64,000 nt of DNA from Arthrobacter sp. zg-Y844. Lineage in GTDB: Bacteria > Actinomycetota > Actinomycetes > Actinomycetales > Micrococcaceae. The stretch spans positions 620,001 through 684,000 of the forward strand of contig NZ_JANFLS010000002.1 in NCBI RefSeq assembly GCF_024385465.1. The letters are read 5' to 3'. Shown one piece after another: positions 23,903 to 33,245 of the stretch (positions are counted from its first letter, which is position 1; every line of letters starts with the position of its first letter). The notes below the pieces were generated by a model. That model saw only the letters and a program-made list of their open reading frames with translations, had not been told where the DNA came from and did not search any database. The position numbers and the translations under genes were made by a program.

Positions 23903-26900
23903 ATCTTAGCGTGACCAGCTCAAACGGCCGGAGCACAAGCTCGGTGTTGTTTCCGTTGCCTTGCCGGAGAGCGGAACTTTCCCGGGGCCGCTCCAGCAGG
24001 TCGGTTTCCGTGACGCCGGTATGGCTGAAACCGGCCGTCAGGGTCCCCCGTGCCCTGGTCCCGTGGGCCTCATACAAACGCACAATAACGTCGCCGGAAC
24101 CGTCCTCGGCCAGCTTGACCGCTTCGACCACCAGGGCCGGGTTGTCCAGCCGCACGAGGGGATCCACCGTGGTGCGTTCCACCCCGCTGATGGTGCGCAG
24201 GGGAAGATTCAACCGGTACCCCTCAGCAACAGCCTCGGGGATGCCTGCGCCCAGCACCACTGAGGTTGCCATCCGGTGGGTGCCCTGGTCGGCCGCCGGG
24301 TCAGGGAACACCGGTGCCCGCAGCAGCGACTGGCGCACTGTAGTCGTGGTGGCCCGGCCGGAGTGTGCAGAGCGGGTGATGTCGTGCCCGTAGGTGGAAT
24401 CGTTGGCTACCGCCACCCCGTAGTCGGGCTCCCCTACGTGGACCCAGCGGTGGGCAACTGTCTCAAAACGGGCCGCATCCCAGGAGGTATTCGCGTGCGT
24501 CGGCCGATGGATATGCCCGAACTGGATTTCCGACGTCGCCCGCTCGGCATGGACATCCAGCGGAAAGGAGAGTTTGAGGAGTTTTTTCTGTTCATGCCAA
24601 TCCACTTCGGTGCTGATCTCCAGCCGCGGCGCCCGGCTGTCGAGGGAAAGATGCTGGACCACCCGCGAGGAATTGAACGTGCGCTCGATCCGCAGCGCCG
24701 TGCCCGCGGGACCGTCCACGATCTCCAAGGCGGATACGTCCACCAAATCGACGGTGTTCCGGCGGTAGTGCTCGTCGATGTCCCACGCATCCCACTGCGT
24801 GGGGGTGTCACGGTGCAGCTGCAGCAAGTTGGCGGCCGAACCGGACGGAACGAGTTCCCGGCCGGCAATCCTGTCGTACATCGAACGGATGAGCCCGGCA
24901 TGGTCAACGAAGATCCGGACGGCATCGTTTTCAAGGACGAACCCGTCCCCGGACCGGGACACGTTCCGCCTCTCCGGAGCCGGTTCGGGCCCGGCACCGA
25001 AAGCAGCTATTCCCGCCACCGGATAAGGGGACGCATTGAGCACCGCGGCGACCGGACCCCGGCCCAGAAGCTCATGCGCCGCCGCCTCGATGATCGTTCC
25101 CAGCGTGGCAGCCACCTCGGCATAGTTACGCTCGGCCTCCTGATATACCCAGGCGATGGACGTACCCGGCAGAATGTCATGGAACTGCTGCAGAAGCACG
25201 GTCTCCCAGGCTTTCCTTAACTCCTCCGCCGGGTAGGGCGCCCCGGCACGGACAGCAGCGGTTGCCGCCCACAGTTCCGCCTCACGCAGCAGGTGCTCGG
25301 AGCGCCGGTTGCCGCGCTTGGTCCTGGCCTGGGAGGTGTAGGTGCCGCGGTGGAACTCCAAATACAGTTCACCGGACCAGACCGGAGGTTCGGCATACTC
25401 CGCCTCGGCAGCCTCGAAGAAAGCGCGCGGGCTGGACAGCTCAACGGTGGGAGACCCTTCAAGGGACCGGGTGCGGCGCGCAGCGGCGATCATTTCCCGG
25501 GTGGGCCCGCCGCCGCCGTCGCCGTGGCCGAACGGAACCATCGACGTCGTCCCGTTGCCCTTTTCGGCGTACTGCCGCTCCGCCCGCGCCAGCTCCGCCC
25601 CGCCCAGATCCGAGTTGTAGGTATCGACCGGCGGGAAGTGGGTGAATATCCGCGACCCGTCGATTCCCTCCCACCGGAAGGTGTGGTGCGGCATCGTGTT
25701 GGTTTCGTTCCAGGAGATTTTCTGGGTGAGGAACCAGCGGGCGCCGGCTGCTGCCATGATCTGCGGCAGCGCAGCGGAGTAGCCGAAGGAGTCCGGCAGC
25801 CAGACCTCCTCGCAGTCAATCCCGAACTCCCGCAGGAAAAACCCCTTGCCTGCCACCAGCTGCCGCACGAGCGCCTCCCCGCCCGGAAGGTTGGTGTCCG
25901 ATTCGACCCACATACCGCCCACTGGAACGAAGTTGCCGGCAGCGACCTTTTCCTTCACCCGCGCGAAAAGATCCGGATAGGACTGCTTAAGCCAGGCGTA
26001 TTGCTGCGCCGAGGACGCGGCGAAAACGAAGTCCGGGTTCTCATCAATCAGGTCGCAGACGTTGGAGAAGGTGCGCGCCACCTTGCGGACCGTCTCCCGC
26101 GTCGGCCAGAGCCAGGCCGAATCGATATGCGCGTGCCCAACGGCGTGCAGATGGTGCGCGCTTGCCGCGGCGGGTTTAGCGAGCACCGGCTGGAGGATGC
26201 GGCGGCCGACGGCGGCAGTACCGGACACGTCATCCGGGTCCATGGCATCCACCATCCGGTCCAGGGCACGGAGGATTTCAGCGCGCCGCTGCGAAGACTC
26301 GGGCAACTCCCGCATGAGTCCCATCAATGCCTCTACGTCCTGCTCGAGTTCCCATACCGGCAGGTCGAGGAGCCCCGCCTCGATCTGCGCCAACCGGTAG
26401 AGCCGGGCATCCCCGGCGGTCGCCTTGTCCCCGTAGGGTGTGGGGATAAAGAGGAAATCCTGGGCAACATTCGGGTTGGCGGCTGCTTCGATGTAGAGGT
26501 CGATTACGCCGCCCGCGCCGACGTCGAGCCGGACCGCGCGGTTCAGCGGCTCCACCCCCTTGATGATGGTCCCCGAGGATGAATACACGGTCCCCTCGGC
26601 CTGGAACCCGGGCTGCTGGCCGGTGAACCCCAGGTCGACAACGAGCTCGGCCCGGGCGTCCTTTTCCTCCGCCCAGGCTGCGGGCACCTTACCTTCGGCA
26701 TGGAACCACACAGTGCCCCAGGGTTTGCCCCAAACCATTCCGTGCCGGGCCGGCAGGAACTGCTGCCCGACGGCCGTGGCGAACGGTACGGGTTCATCGG
26801 GAACCTCCCAGAAGGCCAGGTCGAGCGGCTCGGTGCGGCGGTAAAGGGCCGGTACGAGCCGTTCGCCGCGGAACCGCCGGACACGGGCTTCAACAAGGGT

Positions 26901-26915
26901 GGCGTCATAGTGCAT
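23883..26915 (-). CDS. alpha-mannosidase (GH38)
   Basis: A 1010-aa glycoside hydrolase family 38 enzyme that removes alpha-linked mannose. No signal peptide is visible, so it should act in the cytoplasm on imported oligosaccharides. The N-terminal beta region is followed by the catalytic domain with HAVGHAHIDSAWLWP (zinc ligands, about residues 255-265) and EVWLPDSFGYSAALP (nucleophile aspartate), and then long beta-sandwich domains. The size and motifs match bacterial enzymes of this family. It lies between the two permease genes and the ROK regulator in one leftward operon. Confidence 0.95.
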   Translation of the reverse strand: MHYDATLVEARVRRFRGERLVPALYRRTEPLDLAFWEVPDEPVPFATAVGQQFLPARHGMVWGKPWGTVWFHAEGKVPAAWAEEKDARAELVVDLGFTGQQPGFQAEGTVYSSSGTIIKGVEPLNRAVRLDVGAGGVIDLYIEAAANPNVAQDFLFIPTPYGDKATAGDARLYRLAQIEAGLLDLPVWELEQDVEALMGLMRELPESSQRRAEILRALDRMVDAMDPDDVSGTAAVGRRILQPVLAKPAAASAHHLHAVGHAHIDSAWLWPTRETVRKVARTFSNVCDLIDENPDFVFAASSAQQYAWLKQSYPDLFARVKEKVAAGNFVPVGGMWVESDTNLPGGEALVRQLVAGKGFFLREFGIDCEEVWLPDSFGYSAALPQIMAAAGARWFLTQKISWNETNTMPHHTFRWEGIDGSRIFTHFPPVDTYNSDLGGAELARAERQYAEKGNGTTSMVPFGHGDGGGGPTREMIAAARRTRSLEGSPTVELSSPRAFFEAAEAEYAEPPVWSGELYLEFHRGTYTSQARTKRGNRRSEHLLREAELWAATAAVRAGAPYPAEELRKAWETVLLQQFHDILPGTSIAWVYQEAERNYAEVAATLGTIIEAAAHELLGRGPVAAVLNASPYPVAGIAAFGAGPEPAPERRNVSRSGDGFVLENDAVRIFVDHAGLIRSMYDRIAGRELVPSGSAANLLQLHRDTPTQWDAWDIDEHYRRNTVDLVDVSALEIVDGPAGTALRIERTFNSSRVVQHLSLDSRAPRLEISTEVDWHEQKKLLKLSFPLDVHAERATSEIQFGHIHRPTHANTSWDAARFETVAHRWVHVGEPDYGVAVANDSTYGHDITRSAHSGRATTTTVRQSLLRAPVFPDPAADQGTHRMATSVVLGAGIPEAVAEGYRLNLPLRTISGVERTTVDPLVRLDNPALVVEAVKLAEDGSGDVIVRLYEAHGTRARGTLTAGFSHTGVTETDLLERPRESSALRQGNGNNTELVLRPFELVTLRFGVHGR

Positions 26916-26966
26916 GGAGTGCTGCCTTTCGAGGCTGGTAAGGAGGAAGGCCGGTGTGCGCGGGGA

Positions 26967-27809
26967 TCAGCCCTTGAGCGCTCCGGCTGTGGCGAAGGAC
27001 CCGCCGATGCCCTTGGTGACGATGACGTAGAGAACGATCACGGGCAGGGAATACAACAGTGAAAAGGCAGCCAGCTCACCGTAGGCAACGCTCCCGTACT
27101 GTCCGAAGAAGTTGAAGACGGTGACGGCTGCGGGTTGCTTGTGGCTGGACAGCAGCAGGATGAACGGGATGAAGAAGTTTCCCCATGCCTGGATGAACAC
27201 GAAGATGAACACCACCGCCAGCCCCGGCCGCATCAGGGGTACGACGACGGTGCGGAGCGCCTTCATGGAGCTGGCCCCGTCTATCCACGCGGCTTCCTCC
27301 AGGCTCACGGGCACCGAATCCATGAAGTTCTTGGTCATCCAGATGGCCATCGGAAGGGACGTTGCAGCCATGAAGAGCGCAACGGCGGGGACGCTGTCGA
27401 GCTGCCCCAGCCGGACGAACATGCTGTAGACCGGGACCATCATGGCGGTGATGGGCAGTCCGGTGCCGAACAGCACCCCGTACAGGAACGGTTTGTTGTA
27501 GCGGGCCTGGTAGCGGGAGAGCGGATATGCGGCGAGGACGGCAGCAAGGACGGTGATCACAGCGCATCCGGCCGAGAGCAGGAAGCTGTTCCACAGCGGC
27601 CACAGGGTTTGCCCCGGCGTCAGTACCGCGGAGAAATTGGCCAGCGAAAACCGCTCGGGCATCCCCAGCGACGCACTCGCCCCGGGATCGAGGGAGGCGA
27701 GAACCAGCCAGGCCAGCGGCAGCAGGAAGCAGGCCGCGATAGCGAGCAGCACACCGGAGGCTGCCGCCTTGGACGCACGGCGTTGTGTGGTGGCGATCCC
27801 GGCGCTCAT
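26967..27809 (-). CDS. carbohydrate ABC transporter permease (MalG type)
   Basis: A 280-aa inner-membrane permease of the CUT1 sugar class with six membrane segments. The cytoplasmic EAA loop is LEEAAWIDGASSMKALRTVVVPLMRPG, which contacts the ATPase. No ATPase gene is in the operon, so a shared MsiK-type ATPase encoded elsewhere is expected, as in many actinobacteria. Its start overlaps the stop region of the preceding gene by 4 bp. Confidence 0.93.
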   Translation of the reverse strand: MSAGIATTQRRASKAAASGVLLAIAACFLLPLAWLVLASLDPGASASLGMPERFSLANFSAVLTPGQTLWPLWNSFLLSAGCAVITVLAAVLAAYPLSRYQARYNKPFLYGVLFGTGLPITAMMVPVYSMFVRLGQLDSVPAVALFMAATSLPMAIWMTKNFMDSVPVSLEEAAWIDGASSMKALRTVVVPLMRPGLAVVFIFVFIQAWGNFFIPFILLLSSHKQPAAVTVFNFFGQYGSVAYGELAAFSLLYSLPVIVLYVIVTKGIGGSFATAGALKG

Positions 27810-28762
27810 GCGTTCCCTCCCGGTTTGAGGATGCGGATATAGAGGAAGGAGAAAACCGCCCCCAGAAGCAGCATCACCGTCGCTATGGCGGTGCCGTAGC
27901 CGATCTTTCCCAGGCCAAACGCTTCAGCGTAGGCGAACAGCGGGAGCGTGGTGCTGCGCTGATTCGGGCCGCCGCTGGTCATCACAAATATCAAGGTGAA
28001 CACGGAGAGCGTCTGCAGGGTGATCAGCATGAGGTTCGTCGAGATGCTGTTGCGGATCATCGGGATGGTCACAAAGGCCAGACGTTTCCAGCCGCCGGCG
28101 CCATCGATTACCGCTGCTTCGGTGATTTCAGGGGCGACGTCGTTCAGGGCGGCTTCGTAAATCATCATCGAGAAGGCCGTCCCACGCCAGATGTTCGCGA
28201 GCACCACGGCTGCCAGCGGATAGGCAAAAAGCCATTCAACCGGTTCAATCCCGGCCAGGCCCGTGAGCGCGTTCAGTGTCCCGTCGCTGCTGAAAAATGC
28301 GTAGCAGGCAAAGGCAGCAACAATTTCCGGCAGCACCCAGGCTGTGACCACGGTCGTCGCAACGATCGAGCGGACGATTTTCGGTGCGTTGGCAGTCATC
28401 AATGCCAACGCCAGTCCGAGGAAGTTCTGGCCGATGACTGCCGAGACCATCAGGAAAACGACGGTCAGCCAGAGGGCGTTCGGGAAGTCCGGGTCCGTCA
28501 GCAGCGCCACGTAGTTGTCGATGCCGATGAAACGCGGTTCGGAAGCCGCTCTGCCCGAAAGCGCCGCGTTGGTGAATGAACCCCAGATGGACCACAGGAC
28601 CGGACCGAGCATAAACAACAGGAGCAGGACGACAGCCGGTGCCAAGGGGACGGCGCGCCGGATCGATCTTCCCCTGGAGGAACGCCGCCCGGCAGGAACG
28701 GGTGACCGCACTGGATGGCGCGGCCCCCGCTCCTGCACCGGTTGGGTGGGAGTGGTTGTCAT
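27806..28762 (-). CDS. carbohydrate ABC transporter permease (MalF type)
   Basis: A 318-aa CUT1 permease. A basic, proline-rich cytoplasmic N-terminus of about 35 residues precedes six membrane segments. The EAA loop appears as ITEAAVIDGAGGWKRLAFVTIPM. It pairs with the permease at 26967-27809 and with the lipoprotein at 28759-30126, with 4-bp ATGA overlaps on both sides. It imports a sugar that is probably a mannose-containing oligosaccharide, judged only by the linked GH38 gene. Confidence 0.93.
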   Translation of the reverse strand: MTTTPTQPVQERGPRHPVRSPVPAGRRSSRGRSIRRAVPLAPAVVLLLLFMLGPVLWSIWGSFTNAALSGRAASEPRFIGIDNYVALLTDPDFPNALWLTVVFLMVSAVIGQNFLGLALALMTANAPKIVRSIVATTVVTAWVLPEIVAAFACYAFFSSDGTLNALTGLAGIEPVEWLFAYPLAAVVLANIWRGTAFSMMIYEAALNDVAPEITEAAVIDGAGGWKRLAFVTIPMIRNSISTNLMLITLQTLSVFTLIFVMTSGGPNQRSTTLPLFAYAEAFGLGKIGYGTAIATVMLLLGAVFSFLYIRILKPGGNA

Positions 28763-30126
28763 CCCCGGCTGACATTCTCTTCGCCTACGAGGGAAGTGAC
28801 GGCTTCGTCGTATGCCGCCGCTGCCTCGTCCACCGATTGTTCTCCGGTCATAACCGCTTCCATGGCCTGCTGGATGTTCCCGGAGATCTCCGCGTAGTCG
28901 GAGGTGGTGGGGCGGTAGTGCGTCACTTCCACCAAGTCGCTGAAGAATCCGCTGACCGGACTGGATTCGGTGAAGGCCGGATCTTCCGCGACATCGCTGC
29001 GCACCGGAACCTGGGAAGCGTTCACGTTGTAGGACAGGCTGTTGTCCTTGTTTAACGCGGTGCTGATGAAGTCGAAGGCCAGGTCCGGGTCCTGGGTTCC
29101 GGCGCCGACCGCGAGGGTCCAGCCGCCGGACATGCTGGTGGCGCCCGGCTCACCGCCGTCCTGGGTGGGCATCGGCGTCACACCCATCACCTCGGACCAT
29201 TCGGGCCAGGGGGTCGGACCGTCCTCGAGCCAGTTCCCGGCAATCCATGAACCGTCGATCGAGGCGCCCACTTTGTTTTCCGGGTACCACTCGCCGTTGA
29301 GCTGCTGGTAATAGGTGGAATCGAGGGCTGTCGCGACATCGGGGCCAAGGCCACCGACGTAAATGTCGGAGATGAACTGCAGGGAATCCTTGAAGCCCTG
29401 CGAACCGACAATCCACTTGCCTTCGTCAGTGTCGTAAAGGGTGTCGTCCGTGCCATAGAGAAGCATCTCGAAGCCCTGCATCGACGCTGCTTCACCCATG
29501 CCGGTGCCGGAGTAGATATTGAACGGCACGGCGTCGGGATCCGCTGCCTTTACCGCTTTCGCCGCGGCCAGAATGTCTTCCCAGGTCTGCGGCTCCCAGG
29601 GTATCGGCAGGCCGGCCTCTTCAAAGACAACTTTGTTGTACCAAAGCGCGCGGGTGTCAGTCCCCATCGGCACGGCATAGGTCTTGCCGTCTGATCCGAG
29701 TCCGGCCTGTTTTGCGCTTTCGATGAAGCCGGTATCCCAGTCTTCCCACTCCGCAAGGTAGTCATCAAGTGGCAGCAGATAGCCTGCTTCCGCGTCCGGC
29801 CGGACCCTGAAGCTGTCTTCATAGAAGACGTCCGGAGCGGTGTCCGGGGACCGCTGCATGAGGGACAACTTGGTGGCGTAGTCGTTTTCTTCTGCTTCGA
29901 TCGGCTCCAAGTTCACTGTGACACCCGGGTTAGCCGCCTCGAAGTCTTCCTTGGCTTGCTGCATCAGTGCATCAACCTGCGTATACGCACTGGTTTTCTG
30001 GTACGCGACGGTGATCGATCCCCCGTCTGCGTTTTCTCCTCCTCCGCTTCCCTCGGGTGCGCAGCCACTGGCTGCGAGGACCAGGAGGACGGTGGTGGGC
30101 AATGCCCAGGACATGGACCTTCGCAT
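28759..30126 (-). CDS. sugar ABC transporter substrate-binding lipoprotein
   Basis: A 455-aa extracellular solute-binding protein (family 1, MalE-like). I choose the ATG at 30126, preceded by AAAGGAG. The frame extends far upstream, but that part looks non-coding. A short signal peptide ends at a lipobox (AASGC, Cys22). The mature protein begins with GSITVAYQKT, and shows AVPMGTDTRALWYNK and the C-terminal GGWTLAVGAG segment of this class. It is the first gene of the mannoside operon, behind the promoter at 30239-30267. Confidence 0.94.
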   Translation of the reverse strand: MRRSMSWALPTTVLLVLAASGCAPEGSGGGENADGGSITVAYQKTSAYTQVDALMQQAKEDFEAANPGVTVNLEPIEAEENDYATKLSLMQRSPDTAPDVFYEDSFRVRPDAEAGYLLPLDDYLAEWEDWDTGFIESAKQAGLGSDGKTYAVPMGTDTRALWYNKVVFEEAGLPIPWEPQTWEDILAAAKAVKAADPDAVPFNIYSGTGMGEAASMQGFEMLLYGTDDTLYDTDEGKWIVGSQGFKDSLQFISDIYVGGLGPDVATALDSTYYQQLNGEWYPENKVGASIDGSWIAGNWLEDGPTPWPEWSEVMGVTPMPTQDGGEPGATSMSGGWTLAVGAGTQDPDLAFDFISTALNKDNSLSYNVNASQVPVRSDVAEDPAFTESSPVSGFFSDLVEVTHYRPTTSDYAEISGNIQQAMEAVMTGEQSVDEAAAAYDEAVTSLVGEENVSRG

Positions 30127-30238
30127 GGTGCTCCTTTGCTCCATTCGCGACCCACGCGCTCTGAGCAACCGTCCGCTGTGACCGGAACCCAAAATGTGTG
30201 GGAGACGGCCCGGGTAGATATCGGCCGCCGTGCGGATA

Positions 30239-30267
30239 AGTAAAGCGACTGGACTAATTGCTGTCAA
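30239..30267 (-). promoter_or_regulatory. promoter of the mannoside operon
   Basis: On the minus strand a perfect -35 TTGACA (30267-30262), a 17-bp spacer and TTTACT (30244-30239) form a strong candidate promoter. It lies about 110 bp upstream of the binding-protein start, leaving a leader long enough to hold a ROK operator, though I could not define one. Confidence 0.6.
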
Positions 30268-30318
30268 CGGTTTCTTGAGAGGATCGAATCCGCACTCCGG
30301 GGCGGCGTACCCTGAGCT

Positions 30319-31113
30319 ATGGAATCCGAGGTCAGCAATCTCAGCCTTCACACCGGCATCACGGTGCCGTGCCTGGTCCAGGGCGACGCCGATGCACCAC
30401 CGGTATTGCTGCTGCACGCCTGGGCTGAATCCCGCCGGAGCTTCGACCGGCTGGTACCCGGACTGGCCGGCTTCCGGATCTACGCTCCCGATCTCCGCGG
30501 GCAGGGCGACGCCGACAAACCGCAGGACGGATACTCGCTGGCAGAGCAGGCCCAGGATGCCGCCGCGGTTCTGGATGCGCTCGACGTCGCGTCGGCGTCG
30601 GTCCTTGGCTCCTCGAGCGGCGGTTATGTGGCCCAGCAGCTGGCCGTTGCGCACCCCGACCGGGTGGCGGCGCTCGTGCTGGTGGGCGCTCCCTTAACCC
30701 TCCAGGGCCGGCCCCCTTTCGCGGACGACGTCGACGGCCTGACGGACCCCGTCGCCGAGGACTGGGTGCACGGTTTCCTCACCTCGTTTCCCTTGATCCA
30801 AGAGGTTCCCCTATGGTTCATCGAGGACCGGGTGAGTGACGGCGTCAAAATGCCATCCCACGCGTGGAAGTCCAGCCTGCGTGGCTTGTACACGGCCGCG
30901 CCGCCGACCGAAACGGGACCCATCGACGTTCCCACGCTGATCCTGTGGGGTGGACAGGACGGCCTGCTGCCCCGTGCGGACCAGGACACCCTGGCCGCCC
31001 GGATTGAGGGCGCAGAACTGAAGATCTATCCCGATGCGGCCCACTTGGTCTTGTGGGAATGTCCGGAACAGGTCGCAGCGGATACGACGGCGTTCCTGGG
31101 TTCTCTCGCTTGA
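30319..31113 (+). CDS. alpha/beta hydrolase
   Basis: A 264-aa serine hydrolase-fold protein. The oxyanion region is LLHAWAESRRSFDRL. The nucleophile elbow is GSSSGGY (near residue 96), the acid is in GGQDGLLPRAD, and the histidine is in DAAHLVLWE. The triad looks complete, so it should be active as an esterase or lactonase, but the substrate is unknown. It is divergent from the mannoside operon, and nothing suggests a shared function. Confidence 0.85.
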   Translation: MESEVSNLSLHTGITVPCLVQGDADAPPVLLLHAWAESRRSFDRLVPGLAGFRIYAPDLRGQGDADKPQDGYSLAEQAQDAAAVLDALDVASASVLGSSSGGYVAQQLAVAHPDRVAALVLVGAPLTLQGRPPFADDVDGLTDPVAEDWVHGFLTSFPLIQEVPLWFIEDRVSDGVKMPSHAWKSSLRGLYTAAPPTETGPIDVPTLILWGGQDGLLPRADQDTLAARIEGAELKIYPDAAHLVLWECPEQVAADTTAFLGSLA

Positions 31114-31153
31114 GGCCCGGTTCCGCCCAAAATTCGTCAGGGATGCAAACTTC

Positions 31154-31174
31154 CCGACATCATGTCGGTATAAT
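31154..31174 (+). promoter_or_regulatory. palindrome abutting a -10 box
   Basis: CCGACAT-C-ATGTCGG (31154-31168) is a perfect 7+1+7 palindrome, followed at once by TATAAT (31169-31174). The palindrome fills most of the spacer between -35 and -10, so a bound repressor would block RNA polymerase. The start codon at 31221 is about 47 bp further on. The regulator is unknown, and the sequence does not match the DtxR/IdeR iron box as I recall it. Confidence 0.6.
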
Positions 31175-31220
31175 CTTCTCGCCGGGCAGATCTGCCCGCG
31201 CGACAGTCGAAAGGACGCAA

Positions 31221-31523
31221 ATGTACGTTGTGGTCAACACTTTGGAAGTTGGACCCGAAACCGCCGAGGCCTTTGAAAAGGCGTTCATTGACAGCATGGT
31301 GAATCTGGAAGGCGTCCCGGGACTGGGCCGCAGCACGTTGATGCGTCCCGAGGGAAAGAGCAACACGTATCTTTCCACCATGGAATTCGACTCCAAGGAG
31401 AGCTTTTTCGCGTGGCTGAAGTCCGATTCCTTCAAAGCTTCACACTCCGATGACCAGGCGCCGGGCATGCAGGCACCGAACGCCGTCGCTTCCTACACCG
31501 TCATTAAGGACACTGCAGCCTAG
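31221..31523 (+). CDS. IsdG/HmoA-like haem-degrading monooxygenase (ABM fold)
   Basis: A 100-aa dimeric alpha-beta barrel protein. Asn6 (MYVVVNT), Trp65 (FFAWLKS) and His75 (KASHSDD) sit where IsdG-type haem oxygenases have their essential Asn, Trp and haem-ligand His, and the 10-residue Trp-His spacing equals that of IsdG. It should bind haem and open the porphyrin ring to release iron. It could instead be an ABM protein of other function. GAAAGGAC precedes the ATG. The palindrome/-10 at 31154-31174 suggests tight control. No haem transporter is adjacent. Confidence 0.75.
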   Translation: MYVVVNTLEVGPETAEAFEKAFIDSMVNLEGVPGLGRSTLMRPEGKSNTYLSTMEFDSKESFFAWLKSDSFKASHSDDQAPGMQAPNAVASYTVIKDTAA

Positions 31524-31641
31524 CGAAAAGTGACCGGGTACCTGCTGATCGCGGTTCCCTGTCGAGATTCCCTCCCCTGTTCCGTCCCCGGTGGGAACAC
31601 AGCCACAATGGCTGTGTCACCACTGAACAAGGGAGACCGTC

Positions 31642-32049
31642 ATGGCCAAGTACCTGCTGCTCAAGCATTACCGCGGCGCACCGGAAGCGCTCAACAACGT
31701 ACCGATGGACCAATGGACACCTGACGAAGTCGCGGCGCACATGCAGTTCATGGAGGACTATGCCGAACGACTGCAGGCCAACGGCGAATACGTGGAGGGC
31801 CAGGCTCTCTCCCCCGAAGGAACCTTCGTGCGGTACGACGGCGAGGGCCGGCCTCCGGTGACCGACGGCCCCTTCGCGGAAACCAAGGACCTGATCGCCG
31901 GCTGGTTCGCCATCGACGTGGACGGCTATGACCGTGCGCTCGAATTGGCCGGAGAGCTGTCCGCGGCACCGGCCGCCGGCGGTAAACCGCTGCACGAGTG
32001 GATCGAGGTCCGTCCGTTCCTGGCCCAGCCCGACACGATCACGGAATAA
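31642..32049 (+). CDS. YciI/YCII-related protein
   Basis: A 135-aa ferredoxin-like-fold protein of the YCII-related (DGPF-motif) family: VTDGPFAETKDLIAGWFAIDVDGYDRALE near residues 72-100. The gene typically precedes a sigma factor with a C-terminal DUF6596-type domain, as here (6-bp gap). The pair is widespread in actinobacteria, and the YciI-type partner is thought to act with the sigma factor. The mechanism is not established. An AGGGAG ribosome site precedes the ATG. Confidence 0.88.
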   Translation: MAKYLLLKHYRGAPEALNNVPMDQWTPDEVAAHMQFMEDYAERLQANGEYVEGQALSPEGTFVRYDGEGRPPVTDGPFAETKDLIAGWFAIDVDGYDRALELAGELSAAPAAGGKPLHEWIEVRPFLAQPDTITE

Positions 32050-32055
32050 CCACTC

Positions 32056-33210
32056 GTGGCGGAAAACCGGCTGCGGGTGCTCACCCCGCAGGTCATCGCC
32101 GTCCTTGTCCGCCGCGGAGCCGACTTCGCGACGGCCGAGGACGCGGTGCAGGACGCCCTGCTCGAAGCCCTGCGCACCTGGCCGGATAATCCGCCCCGGG
32201 ATCCGAAGGGCTGGCTGGTCACCGCCGCGTGGCGGAAGTTCCTCGATGCCACCCGCGCGGAGTCGTCCCGCCGTCGTCGTGAACTAAAGGTCGACGGCGA
32301 CCGCGCGCCCGGTGTCGTCGGCTCCACCGACGACACGCTGCAGCTGTATTTCCTGTGTGCGCATCCGTCGCTGTCCCCGTCCTCGGCGGTGGCGTTGACC
32401 CTGCGTGCCGTCGGCGGCCTGACCACCCGGCAGATCGCTGCCGCGTATCTGGTGGGCGAGGCCACCATGGCGCAGCGGATCAGCCGCGCCAAACGGACCG
32501 TGGCCGGCGTCCGCTTCGACACGCCCGGCGACGTTGCCACGGTACTGCGGGTGCTGTACCTGGTGTTCAACGAGGGCTACTCGGGCGACGTCGACCTCGC
32601 AGCCGAAGCCATCCGCCTTACGCGCCAACTGGCCGCCGCCGTCGACCATCCGGAGGTGCGGGGACTGCTGGCACTCATGTTGCTGCACCACGCCCGGCGG
32701 GCCGCACGGACCGACGACGGCGGACGGCTTGTTCCGCTGGCCCAGCAGGACCGCAGCCGCTGGGATACCCGGGTAATCACTGAGGGCGTGTCCGTCCTGC
32801 AGCGGGCGCTGGCCCGCGACCGGCTGGGCGAGTACCAGGCCCAGGCCGCCATTGCGGCCCTGCACGCGGACGCGCAGACGGCGGAGGACACCGATTGGCC
32901 GCAGATTGTTCAGTGGTACGACGAACTGGTCCGGCTCACGGGCAGCCCGGTCGCCCTGTTGAACCGGGCCGTCGCCGTCGGGGAGGCAGATGGGCCGCGC
33001 GCAGGCTTGGCCGCGCTGGCGGAACTGGATCCGTCGCTCCCCCGGTACACCGCGGCTCGGGCGTACCTGCAGGAGAAGAGCGGCGACGTCGAACTAGCCG
33101 CGCGGCTCTACGCGGAGGCGGCCCGGCTGGCACCGAACCTCGCCGAGCGTGACCATCTGACCCTGCAGGCGGCACGGCTCAATGCTGCGGCGGGTGAAGG
33201 ACGTACATAA
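32056..33210 (+). CDS. RNA polymerase sigma-70 family factor with DUF6596-type C-terminus
   Basis: A 384-aa ECF-like sigma factor with a GTG start. Residues 1-70 form region 2 (GADFATAEDAVQDALLEALRTWPDNPPRDPKGWLVT). Residues 95-160 form region 4 (GGLTTRQIAAAYLVGEATMAQRISRAKRT). The remaining 200 residues are a helical TPR-like regulatory domain beginning around VLRVLYLVFNEGYSGD. No classical anti-sigma gene is adjacent. Regulation may be through this C-terminal domain or the YciI protein upstream. Confidence 0.92.
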   Translation: MAENRLRVLTPQVIAVLVRRGADFATAEDAVQDALLEALRTWPDNPPRDPKGWLVTAAWRKFLDATRAESSRRRRELKVDGDRAPGVVGSTDDTLQLYFLCAHPSLSPSSAVALTLRAVGGLTTRQIAAAYLVGEATMAQRISRAKRTVAGVRFDTPGDVATVLRVLYLVFNEGYSGDVDLAAEAIRLTRQLAAAVDHPEVRGLLALMLLHHARRAARTDDGGRLVPLAQQDRSRWDTRVITEGVSVLQRALARDRLGEYQAQAAIAALHADAQTAEDTDWPQIVQWYDELVRLTGSPVALLNRAVAVGEADGPRAGLAALAELDPSLPRYTAARAYLQEKSGDVELAARLYAEAARLAPNLAERDHLTLQAARLNAAAGEGRT

Positions 33211-33245
33211 CGGTGCGGCCGCACTTATTGACGCCGATGCAAGAG

